Shown: positions 44,356 through 53,398 of the stretch, piece after piece
Position numbering within the stretch: the stretch's first letter is position 1
How the letters are laid out: every line of letters starts with the position of its first letter
DNA from: Blastococcus_B deserti
Lineage (GTDB): Bacteria > Actinomycetota > Actinomycetes > Mycobacteriales > Geodermatophilaceae
Direction of reading: 5' to 3'
NCBI RefSeq assembly: GCF_042682525.1
Contig: NZ_JBHUHP010000028.1
Coordinates: forward strand, 1 to 64,000
Length of the DNA stretch: 64,000 nt
Notes under the pieces: generated by a model
Told to the model about the DNA's origin: nothing
Seen by the model: only the letters and a program-made list of their open reading frames with translations
The model's database searches: none
Made by a program: the position numbers and the translations under genes

Positions 44356-45698
44356 CCGAGCAGACGTCCGGGCCGCTGCCCGTCGTCGCGATCGTGGGCC
44401 GGCCGAACGTCGGCAAGTCCACGCTGGTCAACCGGTTCCTGGGCCGGCGCGCCGCCGTCGTCCAGGACACGCCCGGGGTGACCCGCGACCGGATCAGCTA
44501 CGAGGCGCTGTGGAACGGCAAGCGGTTCACCGTCGTCGACACCGGTGGCTGGGACCCCAAGGCCAGCGGTCTCGGCGCCTCGATCACGCGGCAGGCCGAG
44601 TACGCGATGAAGACGGCCGACGTGATCGTGTTCGTCGTCGACAGCCAGGTCGGCGCCACCGACACCGACCTCGCCGCGGCCCGCATCCTGCGCCGTAGCG
44701 ACCGCCCGGTGATCCTGGTGGCCAACAAGGTCGACGACGAGCGCAGCGAGGCCAACGCCGCGGAGCTCTGGTCGCTGGGCATGGGGGAGCCGCAGCCGGT
44801 CAGCGCGCTCCACGGCCGGGCCAGCGGTGACCTGCTCGACCTGGTGCTCGACGCGCTGCCCGACGCCCCCCGCGAGCAGCCGGAGGAGGGCGGGCCGCGC
44901 CGGGTGGCGCTGGTCGGCCGGCCCAACGTGGGCAAGTCGAGCCTGCTCAACCGGCTGGCCAAGGACGAGCGGTCCGTCGTCGACTCGGTCGCCGGCACCA
45001 CCGTGGACCCGGTCGACTCCATCGTCACCCTGGGCGGTGAGGAGTGGCGGTTCGTCGACACCGCCGGCCTGCGGCGCAAGGTCAGCAGCGCCAGCGGCAT
45101 GGAGTACTACGCCAGCCTGCGTACCGAGGCCGCGATCCAGGCGGCGGAGGTCGCCGTCGTCCTGCTCGCCGCCGACGAAGTCATCAGCGAGCAGGACCAG
45201 CGGGTCATCAGCCAGGTGGTCGACGCCGGCCGCGCGCTGGTCATCGCGATCAACAAGTGGGACACCCTGGACGAGGACCGGCACGCCCAGCTGGAGAAGG
45301 AGATCGAGCGGGAGCTGGCCCGGGTGCGCTGGGCCAGCCGCGTGAACATCTCGGCCAAGTCGGGGCGCGGCGTCAACAAGCTCGCCGACCACCTCCGGGC
45401 CGCCCTCGCGTCGTGGGAGTCGCGCGTGCCGACGTCGGAGCTGAACAGCTTCGTGCGCGCCCTGGTGCAGGAGACGCCCCCGCCGGCGCGCGGCGGACGG
45501 GCCCCGAAGATCAAGTACGTCACGCAGGCCGACATCCGGCCCCCGCGGTTCGTGGTGTTCTCCACCGGGTTCCTGGAGGCCGGTTACCGCCGGTTCCTGG
45601 AGCGGAAGATCCGGGAGCGGTGGGGCTTCGAGGGGACGCCGATCGAGGTCTCGGTCAAGGTGCGCGAGGGCCGGGACAGGGAGACCCGGCGCGGCTGA
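44352..45698 (+). CDS. der: Ribosome biogenesis GTPase Der (EngA)
   Basis: 448 aa with two GTPase domains. The first has VAIVGRPNVGKSTLVNRFLG, DTGGW and NKVD; the second VALVGRPNVGKSSLLNRLAK, DTAG and NKWD. A C-terminal KH-like domain follows (RAPKIKYVTQADIRPPRFVV). It assembles the 50S subunit. Same order as Rv1712-Rv1713. After it, the mycobacterial gene order is lost. Confidence 0.97.
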   Translation: MTEQTSGPLPVVAIVGRPNVGKSTLVNRFLGRRAAVVQDTPGVTRDRISYEALWNGKRFTVVDTGGWDPKASGLGASITRQAEYAMKTADVIVFVVDSQVGATDTDLAAARILRRSDRPVILVANKVDDERSEANAAELWSLGMGEPQPVSALHGRASGDLLDLVLDALPDAPREQPEEGGPRRVALVGRPNVGKSSLLNRLAKDERSVVDSVAGTTVDPVDSIVTLGGEEWRFVDTAGLRRKVSSASGMEYYASLRTEAAIQAAEVAVVLLAADEVISEQDQRVISQVVDAGRALVIAINKWDTLDEDRHAQLEKEIERELARVRWASRVNISAKSGRGVNKLADHLRAALASWESRVPTSELNSFVRALVQETPPPARGGRAPKIKYVTQADIRPPRFVVFSTGFLEAGYRRFLERKIRERWGFEGTPIEVSVKVREGRDRETRRG

Positions 45699-45726
45699 CC
45701 TCGCGCTCGCCGCGCCGGGTCCCTCG

Positions 45727-47886
45727 TCAGGGCCCCGGGCGGACGTGTCCGGGGACGTCCGGCTCGGGTCGCGGAGCGGGCACCCGCGGTGCGGCGTGCT
45801 TGCCGCGCGACGGCGGCTCCGGCTCGTCGTGGCGCTGCGCGAGTCGGCTCGGCCACCACATCAGCCGGCCCAGGTCCAGCGTGAGCGCGGTGACCAGCAC
45901 CGACCGCACCACGATCGTGTCGAGCAGCACGCCGAGGGCGACGGCGATGCCCAGCTGGGTCACGAACGTCAGGGGGAGGGTGGCGAGCACCGCGAACGTC
46001 GCGGCGAGCACGACGCCGGCCGACGTGATCACCCCGCCGGTGGCCGACAGGCCGATCAGCGCCGCCTGGCGGGTGCCGTGGTCGAACGCCTCCTCCCGCA
46101 CCCGGGTCATCAGGAAGATGTTGTAGTCGATGCCGAGGGCCACGAGGAACACGAAGACGAACAGCGGGAAGGCGCTGTCGGTGGACTCGACCCCGACCAG
46201 CCAGTCGAAGATCAGCGCGCTGAGCCCGAGGGCGGCACCGTAGGACAGCACCACCGTCGCGATCAGCACCAGCGGCGCGACCACGGCCCGCAGCAGCACG
46301 CCGAGGACCAGCAGCACCACCAGCATGATGAGCGGGATGATCACCCGGTTGTCGCGCTGAGCTGCGGTCTGGACGTCGAGGTTGAGGGCGGTGTTGCCCC
46401 CGACCAGGGCCTCGCCGTCACCTACGCCGTCGAGCGCCGAGCGCAGTTCGCCGATGGTGTCGTAGGCGGCCTGGCTGTCGAAGGGGTCCGCGAGCGTCGC
46501 CTGGATCAGCGCGGTGTCACCGACGACCTGCGGCTCCCCGGCCTGGCCGATGCCGTCGGTCGCCGCGACGGCGCGGGCGACCTCGCCGGCGGTGTCGGCG
46601 TCGGTCAGGACGTACACGGGGTTGCCGGCGGCAGCGGGGAAGTGCCGGCTCGCGACCTCGTCGCCCTCCACCGACTCCGGGGTGCCGCGGAAGGCCTCCG
46701 CCTGGCTCAGGCCCTTGGCGTTCAGGCCGAACATGCCGAGGCAGGCCACCAGGAGCAGCGCCGCCGTCACCGTCCAGACCATCCGCGGGCGCGGCCTGAT
46801 GAGCGCTCCCATGCGCGCCCACAGGCCGGTCGCGCTCGGCTCGGCGCTGCCCACCGCGGGACGCACCGGCCAGAACACCCAGCGCCCGCAGACGACCAGC
46901 AACGCCGGGAGCAGCGTCATGAGGACCGCCAGGGTCACCGCGACGCCGATGGCGGCCACCGGGCCGAGGCCCTTGGTCGAGTTCATGGTGGCGGCGAGCA
47001 GGCAGAGCATGCCGAGGATCACCGTGCCGCCGCTGGCCAGGACAGCGGGGCCGGTGCGGTGGACGGCTTCGGTCATGGCCTCGTGCCGGTCGGCGTGCAG
47101 CCGCAGCTCCTCGCGGTACCGGGCGACCAGCAGGAGGGCGTAGTCGGTGCCCGCACCGACGACCAGGACGGTGAGGATGCTGGCGCTCTGCGCGTTCACC
47201 GTGAGGTCGGCATAGCGGGCGAGCAGGTAGATCAGTGCCTGCGAGCAGAAGAGCGCCACCACCGCCGAGAGGATCGGCAGCACCCACAGGACGGGGCTGC
47301 GGTAGGTCAGCAGCAGGATGACGACGACGACACCGAGGGCGGCGTAGAGCAGCGTGCCGTCGATGCCCGCGAAGGCCTCGGAGGAGTCGGCCGCGTTGCC
47401 GCCCGGGCCGGTCACCCAGACGTCGAGCCCGTCGGGGCCGGTCCTCGCCTCGGCGCGCATGTCGTCGACCAGCGGGCCGATGGCCTCCCACCCCTCCGAG
47501 CCCACGTTGAGCGGCACGACCAGCTGGAGGGCCTGGCCGTCCTCGGCCGGGATCGGCCCGGTGACCGGGCCGTCGACCTCGTCGAGCTGCCCGAAGACGC
47601 GGGCGTCCTCCTCGACGGCGGCGACGTCGGCCGGGGTGAGGCCCTCGGTCCGCTCGTAGACGAACACCGTGGGGATGATGTCGGGATCCGAGCCGAGCGC
47701 GGACTGCCGCTCGAGCGCGCGCGTGGACTCCGCATCGCCCGGCAGCCACGACGAGATCTCGTTGTCCTGCTCGGCGGTGAGGCCGCCGGCCAGCGGAGCG
47801 GCGGCCGCCGCCAGCACGAGCCAGAACACGAGGATGGCCCACTTGAGCCGCGGATGGCTCACGCGAGAAGCGAACGACCTGCCCAT
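45727..47886 (-). CDS. MMPL family RND transporter
   Basis: 719 aa. The architecture is two halves, each with a large extracytoplasmic loop and membrane helices, about 11-12 in all. Family markers are EISSWLPGDAESTRALERQS and the helix-4 region TVLVVGAGTDYALLLVARYR, mirrored in the second half by FVFLVALGIDYNIFLMTRVR (the D-Y pairs carry protons). MMPL proteins export lipids, siderophores or drugs. ATG 47886 has GGAGGT 7 nt upstream; an ATG 14 codons earlier lacks an SD. It is convergent with der. No regulator is adjacent. Confidence 0.9.
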   Translation of the reverse strand: MGRSFASRVSHPRLKWAILVFWLVLAAAAAPLAGGLTAEQDNEISSWLPGDAESTRALERQSALGSDPDIIPTVFVYERTEGLTPADVAAVEEDARVFGQLDEVDGPVTGPIPAEDGQALQLVVPLNVGSEGWEAIGPLVDDMRAEARTGPDGLDVWVTGPGGNAADSSEAFAGIDGTLLYAALGVVVVILLLTYRSPVLWVLPILSAVVALFCSQALIYLLARYADLTVNAQSASILTVLVVGAGTDYALLLVARYREELRLHADRHEAMTEAVHRTGPAVLASGGTVILGMLCLLAATMNSTKGLGPVAAIGVAVTLAVLMTLLPALLVVCGRWVFWPVRPAVGSAEPSATGLWARMGALIRPRPRMVWTVTAALLLVACLGMFGLNAKGLSQAEAFRGTPESVEGDEVASRHFPAAAGNPVYVLTDADTAGEVARAVAATDGIGQAGEPQVVGDTALIQATLADPFDSQAAYDTIGELRSALDGVGDGEALVGGNTALNLDVQTAAQRDNRVIIPLIMLVVLLVLGVLLRAVVAPLVLIATVVLSYGAALGLSALIFDWLVGVESTDSAFPLFVFVFLVALGIDYNIFLMTRVREEAFDHGTRQAALIGLSATGGVITSAGVVLAATFAVLATLPLTFVTQLGIAVALGVLLDTIVVRSVLVTALTLDLGRLMWWPSRLAQRHDEPEPPSRGKHAAPRVPAPRPEPDVPGHVRPGP

Positions 47887-48042
47887 GACGGAGACCTCCG
47901 GCACCTCGGTGTCCGCGCTCGGTGCCATTGCTGCACCACGGCGTTTCGACGCGGCGACGCTAGCGGGGAGTCCCGTCCGCTGTCACCGCATTTGACCGTG
48001 GCCGGGCGCGGAAGGGGGAGCGGACCGCACCGGCGGGTGCGG

Positions 48043-48048
48043 TAACCT
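48043..48048 (+). promoter_or_regulatory. -10 element (TAACCT) for tRNA-Pro
   Basis: TAACCT in GCGGTAACCTACCTG, about 50 nt ahead of the tRNA gene, fits a housekeeping -10. No definite -35 is seen. Confidence 0.4.
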
Positions 48049-48098
48049 ACCTGGGCGGTCGTCGTGCGGTCCTGGGTAACCGGCGAGCGGACGGCGCG

Positions 48099-48172
<74 letters not shown>

Positions 48173-48495
48173 CAGAGTGCAAGCGCAGGTCAGGGGCCGT
48201 TCCGGAGAGATCGGGGCGGCCCCGACTCCTGCTCCGGTCGGTCCGGGCCCTTGCTGGCCACCATGTCGTCCCCCTACTGGCCGCGTCGCGACGGCTACCC
48301 GGACACGCCGGCCGACACGTGCTGGTAGACGCCGCTGATCGCGACCCACGAGGTCGACACCGGAGCGATCATGCGGGCCCGGACACGCGACCGCGGTGAC
48401 ACGAACCCGTGGCGACCGGTGGCTGCCGCCGGCCGAACGGCGCACCTGTCGCCAGCAACGGGTCGATCGCAGTTGGCGCGCAGTACCGTTGTCCG
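48173..48495 (+). other. Gap between tRNA-Pro and LuxR-type regulator
   Basis: About 320 bp without a supported gene. Open frames on both strands here have no recognisable domain. A duplication of the tRNA 3' end (an att site) was looked for and not seen. Confidence 0.4.
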
Positions 48496-50112
48496 GTGGG
48501 CGGTCATCTCGACGCAGCCCGCGGCGCGTACGCCCGACGGGACTGGCTCGTCGCTCGCGACGAGTTCGGCCGCGCTCGCGCCGAGGAGGAACTGAGCGGG
48601 GACGACCTCTACGCGTTCGCCAACACGTACTGGTGGCTCGGGCAGCTGGAACAGGCACTTCCCGCGCTCGCGGAGGCCCATCGGGCGCTCCTGGCGGAGG
48701 GGCGGCGGCGGACGGCGGCGATGGTGGCGCTCGACACCGGCTACACGTACGGCCTGCGCGGCGAGGAGGCGCAGGGGAGCGGCTGGATCAGCCGGGGCGT
48801 TCGCCTCCTCGAACGGGAGGGGGACTGCGCCGAGCGGGGCTACCTCCTGTACTGCGACGGCGAGGGCGCCTGCACTGCCCACGACCTGGAGCGCGCGCTG
48901 GCCCTGGCCGGCGAGGTGCTCGAGACCGGACGGCGCTTCGGCGACCGGTGCCTGGTCGCCCTGGGGGTACTGCTCGAGGGCAGGGTGCGGGTCAAGCGGG
49001 GCGAGGTCGAGGCCGGGCTGGCGCTGCTCGACGAAGCGATGGTCGCGGCGGTCTCCGACGACCTCGACCCGGGGTGGGCCGGGAACATCTACTGCAATCT
49101 CATGCTCACCTGCTGGGAGGTGGCGGACTGGCACCGCGCCGGAGAGTGGACCGCCGTCACCGCCCGCTGGTGCGAGGCGATGCCGGGTGCCGGACCGTTC
49201 ATGGGGATCTGCCGGGTGCATCGAGCCCAGGTGTTGCAAATGCGCGGCGACTGGGCCGGCGCGGAGTCCGAGGTCCGACGGGTGTGCGACGAGCTCACGG
49301 GCTTCCACGTGTCCATGCTCGGGGAGGCGCACTACCAGCTCGGTGAGCTGGCTCGTCGGCGGGGCGACCTGGCCGGCGCCGAGACCGCGTACGCCGACGC
49401 CCACCGGCGTGGCCGAGATCCGCAGCCCGGCCTCGCGCTGCTCCGCCTGGCTCAGGGGCGACCGGCGTCGGCTGCCGCCATGGTCACGCGCGCCCTCACC
49501 GGCGCGGGCGCCGACTCCCTCGCCCGGGCACGGCTCCTGCCCGCCGCCGTCGAGATCCTCCTCGCCGTCGGGGACCTCGGCCGTGCCCGCCACGCGGTCG
49601 ACGAGCTGGGGGAGCTGGCGGCGAGGTATCCGACCGCCGGCCTGCGCGCCGTGGCGGCGACCGCAGGAGGGGCGGTCGCCCTCGACGCGGGCGACACGGC
49701 CACCGCATGCGCCCTGCTCCGGGAAGCGGTCGAGGCCTGGCAGCGCATCGGCGCCCGGTGCGAGACCGCGCACGGGCGGCTCCTGCTGGCCCGGGCGCTC
49801 GCCGGACTCGGCGACGTCGACAGCGCCGCCATCGAGCGGGAGGCGGGGCTCCGAGAGCTCCGGTTCCTGGGTGCGCCGCGCCCGCGCGAGGCCCCCAAGG
49901 GGCGTTCCGACGGCCTGTCCGCCCGCGAGGTCGAGGTGCTGCGGCTGGTCGCCGACGGGCGGTCGAACGAGGAGATCGCCGAGACGCTGGTGCTCAGCGT
50001 CCGCACCGTCGAGCGCCACCTGGCCACGGCGTACCAGAAGCTCGGCCTGCACGGCCGGTCCGCTCGAGCCGCCGCCGCCTGCCACATCCTCGGGACCGAC
50101 GCGGTTGCGTAG
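48496..50112 (+). CDS. TPR-containing LuxR family transcriptional regulator
   Basis: 538 aa from GTG 48496 (an upstream ATG at 48409 would add 29 low-complexity residues). Residues 1 to ~450 are tandem TPR-like helical pairs (HLDAARGAYARRDWLVARDE, AFANTYWWLGQLEQALPALA). The C-terminal ~60 aa form a LuxR/GerE HTH: LSAREVEVLRLVADGRSNEE then IAETLVLSVRTVERHLATAY. Unlike LAL regulators it lacks an ATPase domain. The TPR surface probably senses a protein or ligand; the target is unknown. GNAT and methyltransferase genes follow. Confidence 0.85.
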   Translation: MGGHLDAARGAYARRDWLVARDEFGRARAEEELSGDDLYAFANTYWWLGQLEQALPALAEAHRALLAEGRRRTAAMVALDTGYTYGLRGEEAQGSGWISRGVRLLEREGDCAERGYLLYCDGEGACTAHDLERALALAGEVLETGRRFGDRCLVALGVLLEGRVRVKRGEVEAGLALLDEAMVAAVSDDLDPGWAGNIYCNLMLTCWEVADWHRAGEWTAVTARWCEAMPGAGPFMGICRVHRAQVLQMRGDWAGAESEVRRVCDELTGFHVSMLGEAHYQLGELARRRGDLAGAETAYADAHRRGRDPQPGLALLRLAQGRPASAAAMVTRALTGAGADSLARARLLPAAVEILLAVGDLGRARHAVDELGELAARYPTAGLRAVAATAGGAVALDAGDTATACALLREAVEAWQRIGARCETAHGRLLLARALAGLGDVDSAAIEREAGLRELRFLGAPRPREAPKGRSDGLSAREVEVLRLVADGRSNEEIAETLVLSVRTVERHLATAYQKLGLHGRSARAAAACHILGTDAVA

Positions 50113-50168
50113 TCGGATGGGTGGTGCCACCGATCCGACGCGGGCGCCGGTCGGACAGCGTGAGCGCC

Positions 50169-50813
50169 ATGACGAGCACCCTGACGACCAGCACCCTGCC
50201 GACCAGCACCCTGACGACCAGCACCCTGTCGACAACGGAGTCCACCGTCGACCGCGAGCGTGCGGTGGCGGCGTTGGTCACCGCGTTCAGCACCGATCCG
50301 GTGATCAGGTGGCTGTACCCGGACCCCGACCGCTACCTCTCGTTCTTCCCGCGGCTGGTGGGGCTCCTCGGCGGCGACGCCTTCGCGGCGGGCACCGCCG
50401 AGGTGAGCCCCGACCACACCGGTGTGGCCCTGTGGGTCGCCCCCGACGTGGCCTCCGATGACGACGCCGTCGCGGCGCTGTTCGAGGAGTCGATCGACTC
50501 CTGTCGCAGCCATGCCGTCATGGCGCTGCTGGAGCAGGTCGTCACGCACCATCCGGCCGGCCCGGTGTGGTACCTGCCGTTCATCGGCGTCGACCCGCTC
50601 GTCCAGGGCCGTGGCGTGGGCAGCCGGCTGCTCGCTGCCGGCCTCGCCCGAGCCGACCGCGACGGGCTCCCCGCCTATCTCGAGGCGAGCACTCCCAGGA
50701 ACCGGGCCCTGTACCTACGGCACGGCTTCGACGTCGTCGGCGAGCTTCGCGCCGACGACTCGCCCCCGCTCTGGCCGATGCTCCGCCTCCCGCGGAAGGA
50801 CCCCGAGCGATGA
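50169..50813 (+). CDS. GNAT family N-acetyltransferase
   Basis: 214 aa. After a 22-residue TSTL-repeat tail comes a GNAT fold. VWYLPFIGVDPLVQGRGVGS is motif A with the Q/R-x-x-G-x-G acetyl-CoA loop, then LEASTPRNRALYLRHGFDVV is motif B. The insertion with a beta-rich WVAPDV region resembles acetyltransferases of antibiotic or small-molecule type. The substrate is not predictable. It overlaps the methyltransferase gene by 4 nt (ATGA), so the two probably act on related matters. Confidence 0.85.
   Translation: MTSTLTTSTLPTSTLTTSTLSTTESTVDRERAVAALVTAFSTDPVIRWLYPDPDRYLSFFPRLVGLLGGDAFAAGTAEVSPDHTGVALWVAPDVASDDDAVAALFEESIDSCRSHAVMALLEQVVTHHPAGPVWYLPFIGVDPLVQGRGVGSRLLAAGLARADRDGLPAYLEASTPRNRALYLRHGFDVVGELRADDSPPLWPMLRLPRKDPER
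50172..50231 (+). repeat. Four 15-bp tandem repeats encoding T-S-T-L-(T/P/S)
   Basis: Units ACGACCAGCACCCTG begin at 50172, 50187, 50202 and 50217. They sit right after the ATG of the GNAT gene and code for a disordered Thr/Ser-rich N-terminus. In-frame slippage would change only tail length. Confidence 0.85.
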
Positions 50814-51637
50814 GCCGCGACGCCGTGGCCGCCGCCAGCCCGGCACAGGCGTACCAGGAGTACTTCGGGCCCGCGATCTTCGAGCCGCTGGCCGCGAAGG
50901 TGCTCGCCGTCGCCCCACCCGCGGCCGGCCACCGGATCCTCGACGTCGCCTGCGGGACGGGGATCCTCACCCGCCGCCTGGCCGAGGCGGCCGGGCCCGG
51001 CGGCCAGGTCGTCGGCATCGACATCAACCCGGCGATGATCGACGTGGCCCGGGCGCAGGCTGCCACCGGCGCGCCCGTCGAGTACCGCCACGGAGATGGC
51101 ATCGCGCTCGACGCACCCGCGGCGACGTTCGACGCCGTGTACTGCCAGCAGGGGCTCCAGTTCTTCCCCGACCGGCCGGCGGGTGCCCGCGAGATGCGCC
51201 GCGTCCTGGGCGACGGCGGCCGGGCCGTGGTCGCCACCTGGCGTGGGCTGGACCACCACCCGCTCTACGCAGCCCTGGCCGACGCCGAGGAGCCACACCT
51301 CGCCGACCTCGGTGTGCGGATCGGTCGCGACGAGCTGGAAGCGCCGTTCTCCCTCGGGGATCCCGACGAGCTGACCGGCCTCCTCCACGGCGCCGGCTTC
51401 GCCCACGTCCGCGTGCACGCCGTCTCGCTCGAGGCGTGCTTCGCCGACGCCGACCACTTCGTGGAGCGCATGGAGTACGCGTATGCCGCCGTGATCCCTC
51501 GCTTCACCGAGGACCCGGCATCGTTCGCCGCCTATCTCCAGGCGATCGGCCGTGCTACGGCCCAGGTCGTCGCAGACCACCGCGACGGCGACACCGTCGT
51601 CGTCCCCATGCACGCCAACATCGCCATCGCCGCCTGA
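50810..51637 (+). CDS. Class I SAM-dependent methyltransferase (UbiE/Methyltransf_11 type)
   Basis: 275 aa. RILDVACGTGILTRRLAEAA is motif I, VVGIDINPAMIDVARAQ motif II, AATFDAVYCQQGLQFFPD motif post-I and REMRRVLGDGGRAVVATW motif III. The fold fits small-molecule methyltransferases such as those of quinone or secondary metabolism. The substrate is unknown. It is the last gene of the GNAT pair and convergent with the MarR gene. Confidence 0.87.
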   Translation: MSRDAVAAASPAQAYQEYFGPAIFEPLAAKVLAVAPPAAGHRILDVACGTGILTRRLAEAAGPGGQVVGIDINPAMIDVARAQAATGAPVEYRHGDGIALDAPAATFDAVYCQQGLQFFPDRPAGAREMRRVLGDGGRAVVATWRGLDHHPLYAALADAEEPHLADLGVRIGRDELEAPFSLGDPDELTGLLHGAGFAHVRVHAVSLEACFADADHFVERMEYAYAAVIPRFTEDPASFAAYLQAIGRATAQVVADHRDGDTVVVPMHANIAIAA

Positions 51638-51740
51638 CCTCTCGTCGAGCCGCGGCACGCGCGGGCCGATCACCCGGCAGGGGGGCCGGCGGACGAGGGC
51701 GGGCGAGTCGCGACTGCTGGTCCTGGACGACCCGGGCAGG

Positions 51741-52178
51741 TCAGCGGCCACCCGGGTCGAGCAGTGGAGGAAGCGCCTGCAAGGCGCGCCGGAGAGCGCG
51801 CATGTTGCGCTCGCCGACGTGCGCCGTCCACCGTTGCTCGGCGTCGGCGATGGCACCGACGGCGACCCGGACGGCGTCCCAACCGCGTGGGGTCAGCCGC
51901 ACGATCTTGGCCCGGCCGTCGGCCGGGTCGGGCACCCGCTCCAGGTATCCGCCGCGCTGGAGGTGGTCGACGAGTTCGACCATCGATCCCTTGGTGACCT
52001 GGGCGCGTTCGGCCATGTCGGTGATCCGGCTGCCGTCCTGCCCGATGGTGTCGAAGACCTTGCCGTGGGCCGGGCGGATGTCGGCGAAACCGGCCGCGTC
52101 GAGCCGCCGGTGCACCTCTGCGACCACGGCCGCGTAGGCGGCCTCGATCAGCGTCGTGAGGTCGGGGTGCTCACTCAC
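51741..52178 (-). CDS. MarR family transcriptional regulator
   Basis: 145 aa. Winged helix: VFDTIGQDGSRITDMAERAQ, VTKGSMVELVDHLQRGGYLE, then the wing RVPDPADGRAKIVRLTPRGW. The GTG start overlaps the cupin stop by 4 nt (GTGA), so the regulator is made from the cupin transcript. It likely binds the inverted repeat at the cupin promoter and controls its own operon. Confidence 0.9.
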   Translation of the reverse strand: MSEHPDLTTLIEAAYAAVVAEVHRRLDAAGFADIRPAHGKVFDTIGQDGSRITDMAERAQVTKGSMVELVDHLQRGGYLERVPDPADGRAKIVRLTPRGWDAVRVAVGAIADAEQRWTAHVGERNMRALRRALQALPPLLDPGGR

Positions 52179-52681
52179 TCCGGTCGACCGGTCGCCCCCG
52201 GAGGGGGTCCCACGATCTCGTAGTGGTACCGGGCCGCCATGCGTTCCATCAGCCCGGGGTCGGGCTCCTCCTGCGGCATCGGTCCCAGCGTCATCGCCGT
52301 GGCGGGCGACCCCATGTCGCGGAATTCCTGCTCCGCTCCGCCGGGTGCGTGCAGGCAGAGCAGCCGCCCGGTCTCCTCGTGGCAGACGAAGCCGTGCGGG
52401 ACGTCCTTCGGCAGGAAGGCCAGCGTGCCGGTCGGCGCGGGGAGCACCTGGTCACCGACGTGGAACGTGAACCGGCCGCCGAGCACGTAGAAGGCTTCGT
52501 CCTCGGCGTGATGGACGTGCATCGGCGGTTCACCGCCGCGCCGGACGAGGATCTCCATCGCCGAGAACTGACCGCGCGTGTCGGCGGCGTCGGCGAGGAA
52601 CGAGAACAGGTGCCCCATGTACCAGACCGAGTTGTCGGCAGCCGGCGTGCGGGCGAAGGGGGTGAGCAGCTGAGCGGTCAT
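52175..52681 (-). CDS. Cupin-domain protein
   Basis: 168 aa. Cupin motif 1 is PPMHVHHAEDEAFYVLGGRF (His, His, Glu ligands) and motif 2 PTGTLAFLPKDVPHGFVCHE (His ligand). The full metal-binding set is present, so it may be a dioxygenase-like or isomerase enzyme of the quercetinase-like class, or a sensor. ATG 52681 is preceded by GAGGAGG at 7 nt spacing. First gene of a cupin-marR operon. Confidence 0.87.
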   Translation of the reverse strand: MTAQLLTPFARTPAADNSVWYMGHLFSFLADAADTRGQFSAMEILVRRGGEPPMHVHHAEDEAFYVLGGRFTFHVGDQVLPAPTGTLAFLPKDVPHGFVCHEETGRLLCLHAPGGAEQEFRDMGSPATAMTLGPMPQEEPDPGLMERMAARYHYEIVGPPPGATGRPE

Positions 52682-52703
52682 CGCGTCCTCCTCGTTCGGG
52701 AGC

Positions 52704-52740
52704 CGAACCAAATGGTATGGGTTCCGAACAGTCGGTGCAA
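52704..52740 (-). promoter_or_regulatory. Cupin-marR promoter with inverted repeat
   Basis: On the minus strand: -35 TTGCAC (52740-52735), 17-nt spacer, -10 TACCAT (52717-52712). The inverted repeat GAACC (52705-52709) and GGTTC (52720-52724) brackets the -10, in the context GTTCGGAACCCATACC and TTTGGTTCGG. This is the layout expected for MarR autorepression. Confidence 0.65.
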
Positions 52741-52754
52741 GAGGATCAATGACT

Positions 52755-53027
52755 CGGCCAGAGGGGCCGTGGCCTGACCCCCAGGGCGGAGGCGATCGTC
52801 CGTAGGTGGTCCAGGTCGATGAGCAGGACGGCGGTCGAGCGCTCTGCCGCGCCACCGCGTGCGTCAGGCGGTCCCGGAGCAGCGTGCGGTTCGGCAGCCC
52901 GGTCAGGCCGTCGAGGGACGCCCCCGTCGCGCAGCCCCTGGGGCAGATCCGTGGCGAGGACCGGCGTCTCGAGCTCGAACAGCAGGTGGCGGAGCCGGAC
53001 GCTCGCCCCGCGGACGGCGTCCATGTT
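52755..53027 (-). pseudogene. Mosaic remnant: histidine-kinase piece joined to frameshifted GGDEF piece
   Basis: Minus strand, upstream part (53024-52930): DAVRGASVRLRHLLFELETP and VLATDLPQGLRDG, a segment that normally follows the phosphoacceptor helix in NarL-type sensor kinases. It then runs directly into DGLTGLPNRTLLRDRLTHAV, the start of a diguanylate cyclase domain. That continues only after a frame change as STAVLLIDLDHLRTIASALG and stops short of the GGDEF signature. Neither domain is complete. It must be non-functional. Confidence 0.7.
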
Positions 53028-53097
53028 GTCTCGACCCCGGGGCCTCGTCCGGCACCCGGTCGCGCAGCCGGTTGCGCGGGCGCGCTCACCGACGCCC

Positions 53098-53241
53098 GCC
53101 AGCGCGTTCAGCGAGCGCCTCGTCGAGGCCCAGGAGGACGAGCGCGCCCGCATCGCCGCCGACGTGCACGATGACTCGGTCCAGGCGCTGGCGGCCGTGG
53201 GCCTCCGCCGGGGGGCCGCGCTGCTCACGGCCCGCCCCTAG
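53098..53241 (+). pseudogene. Histidine-kinase phosphoacceptor fragment (HisKA_3 type)
   Basis: Plus strand: SERLVEAQEDERARIAADVH then DDSVQALAAVGLRRGAALL. This is the dimerisation/H-box helix of NarL/DesK-type kinases, with the phosphorylated His in DVHDDS. It is cut off at both ends (stop at 53239). The next part of such a kinase lies nearby but on the opposite strand (52930-53024). An inversion within one former gene is the simplest reading. Confidence 0.65.
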
Positions 53242-53398
53242 TCTCCACAGGCTCGGTCGGCAGGGATCCCGCCGGCGGGAGCGCGGGGACGGGCGGCGCC
53301 CGGGCCTTGTGGTCCCGGACCCGCCCGAGGAGCATCGGCGCAACCTGCGGCGCCGGCGGTGGGGGAGCCGCGGGCGTGCCCTACTTCGAGGAGTGGCC

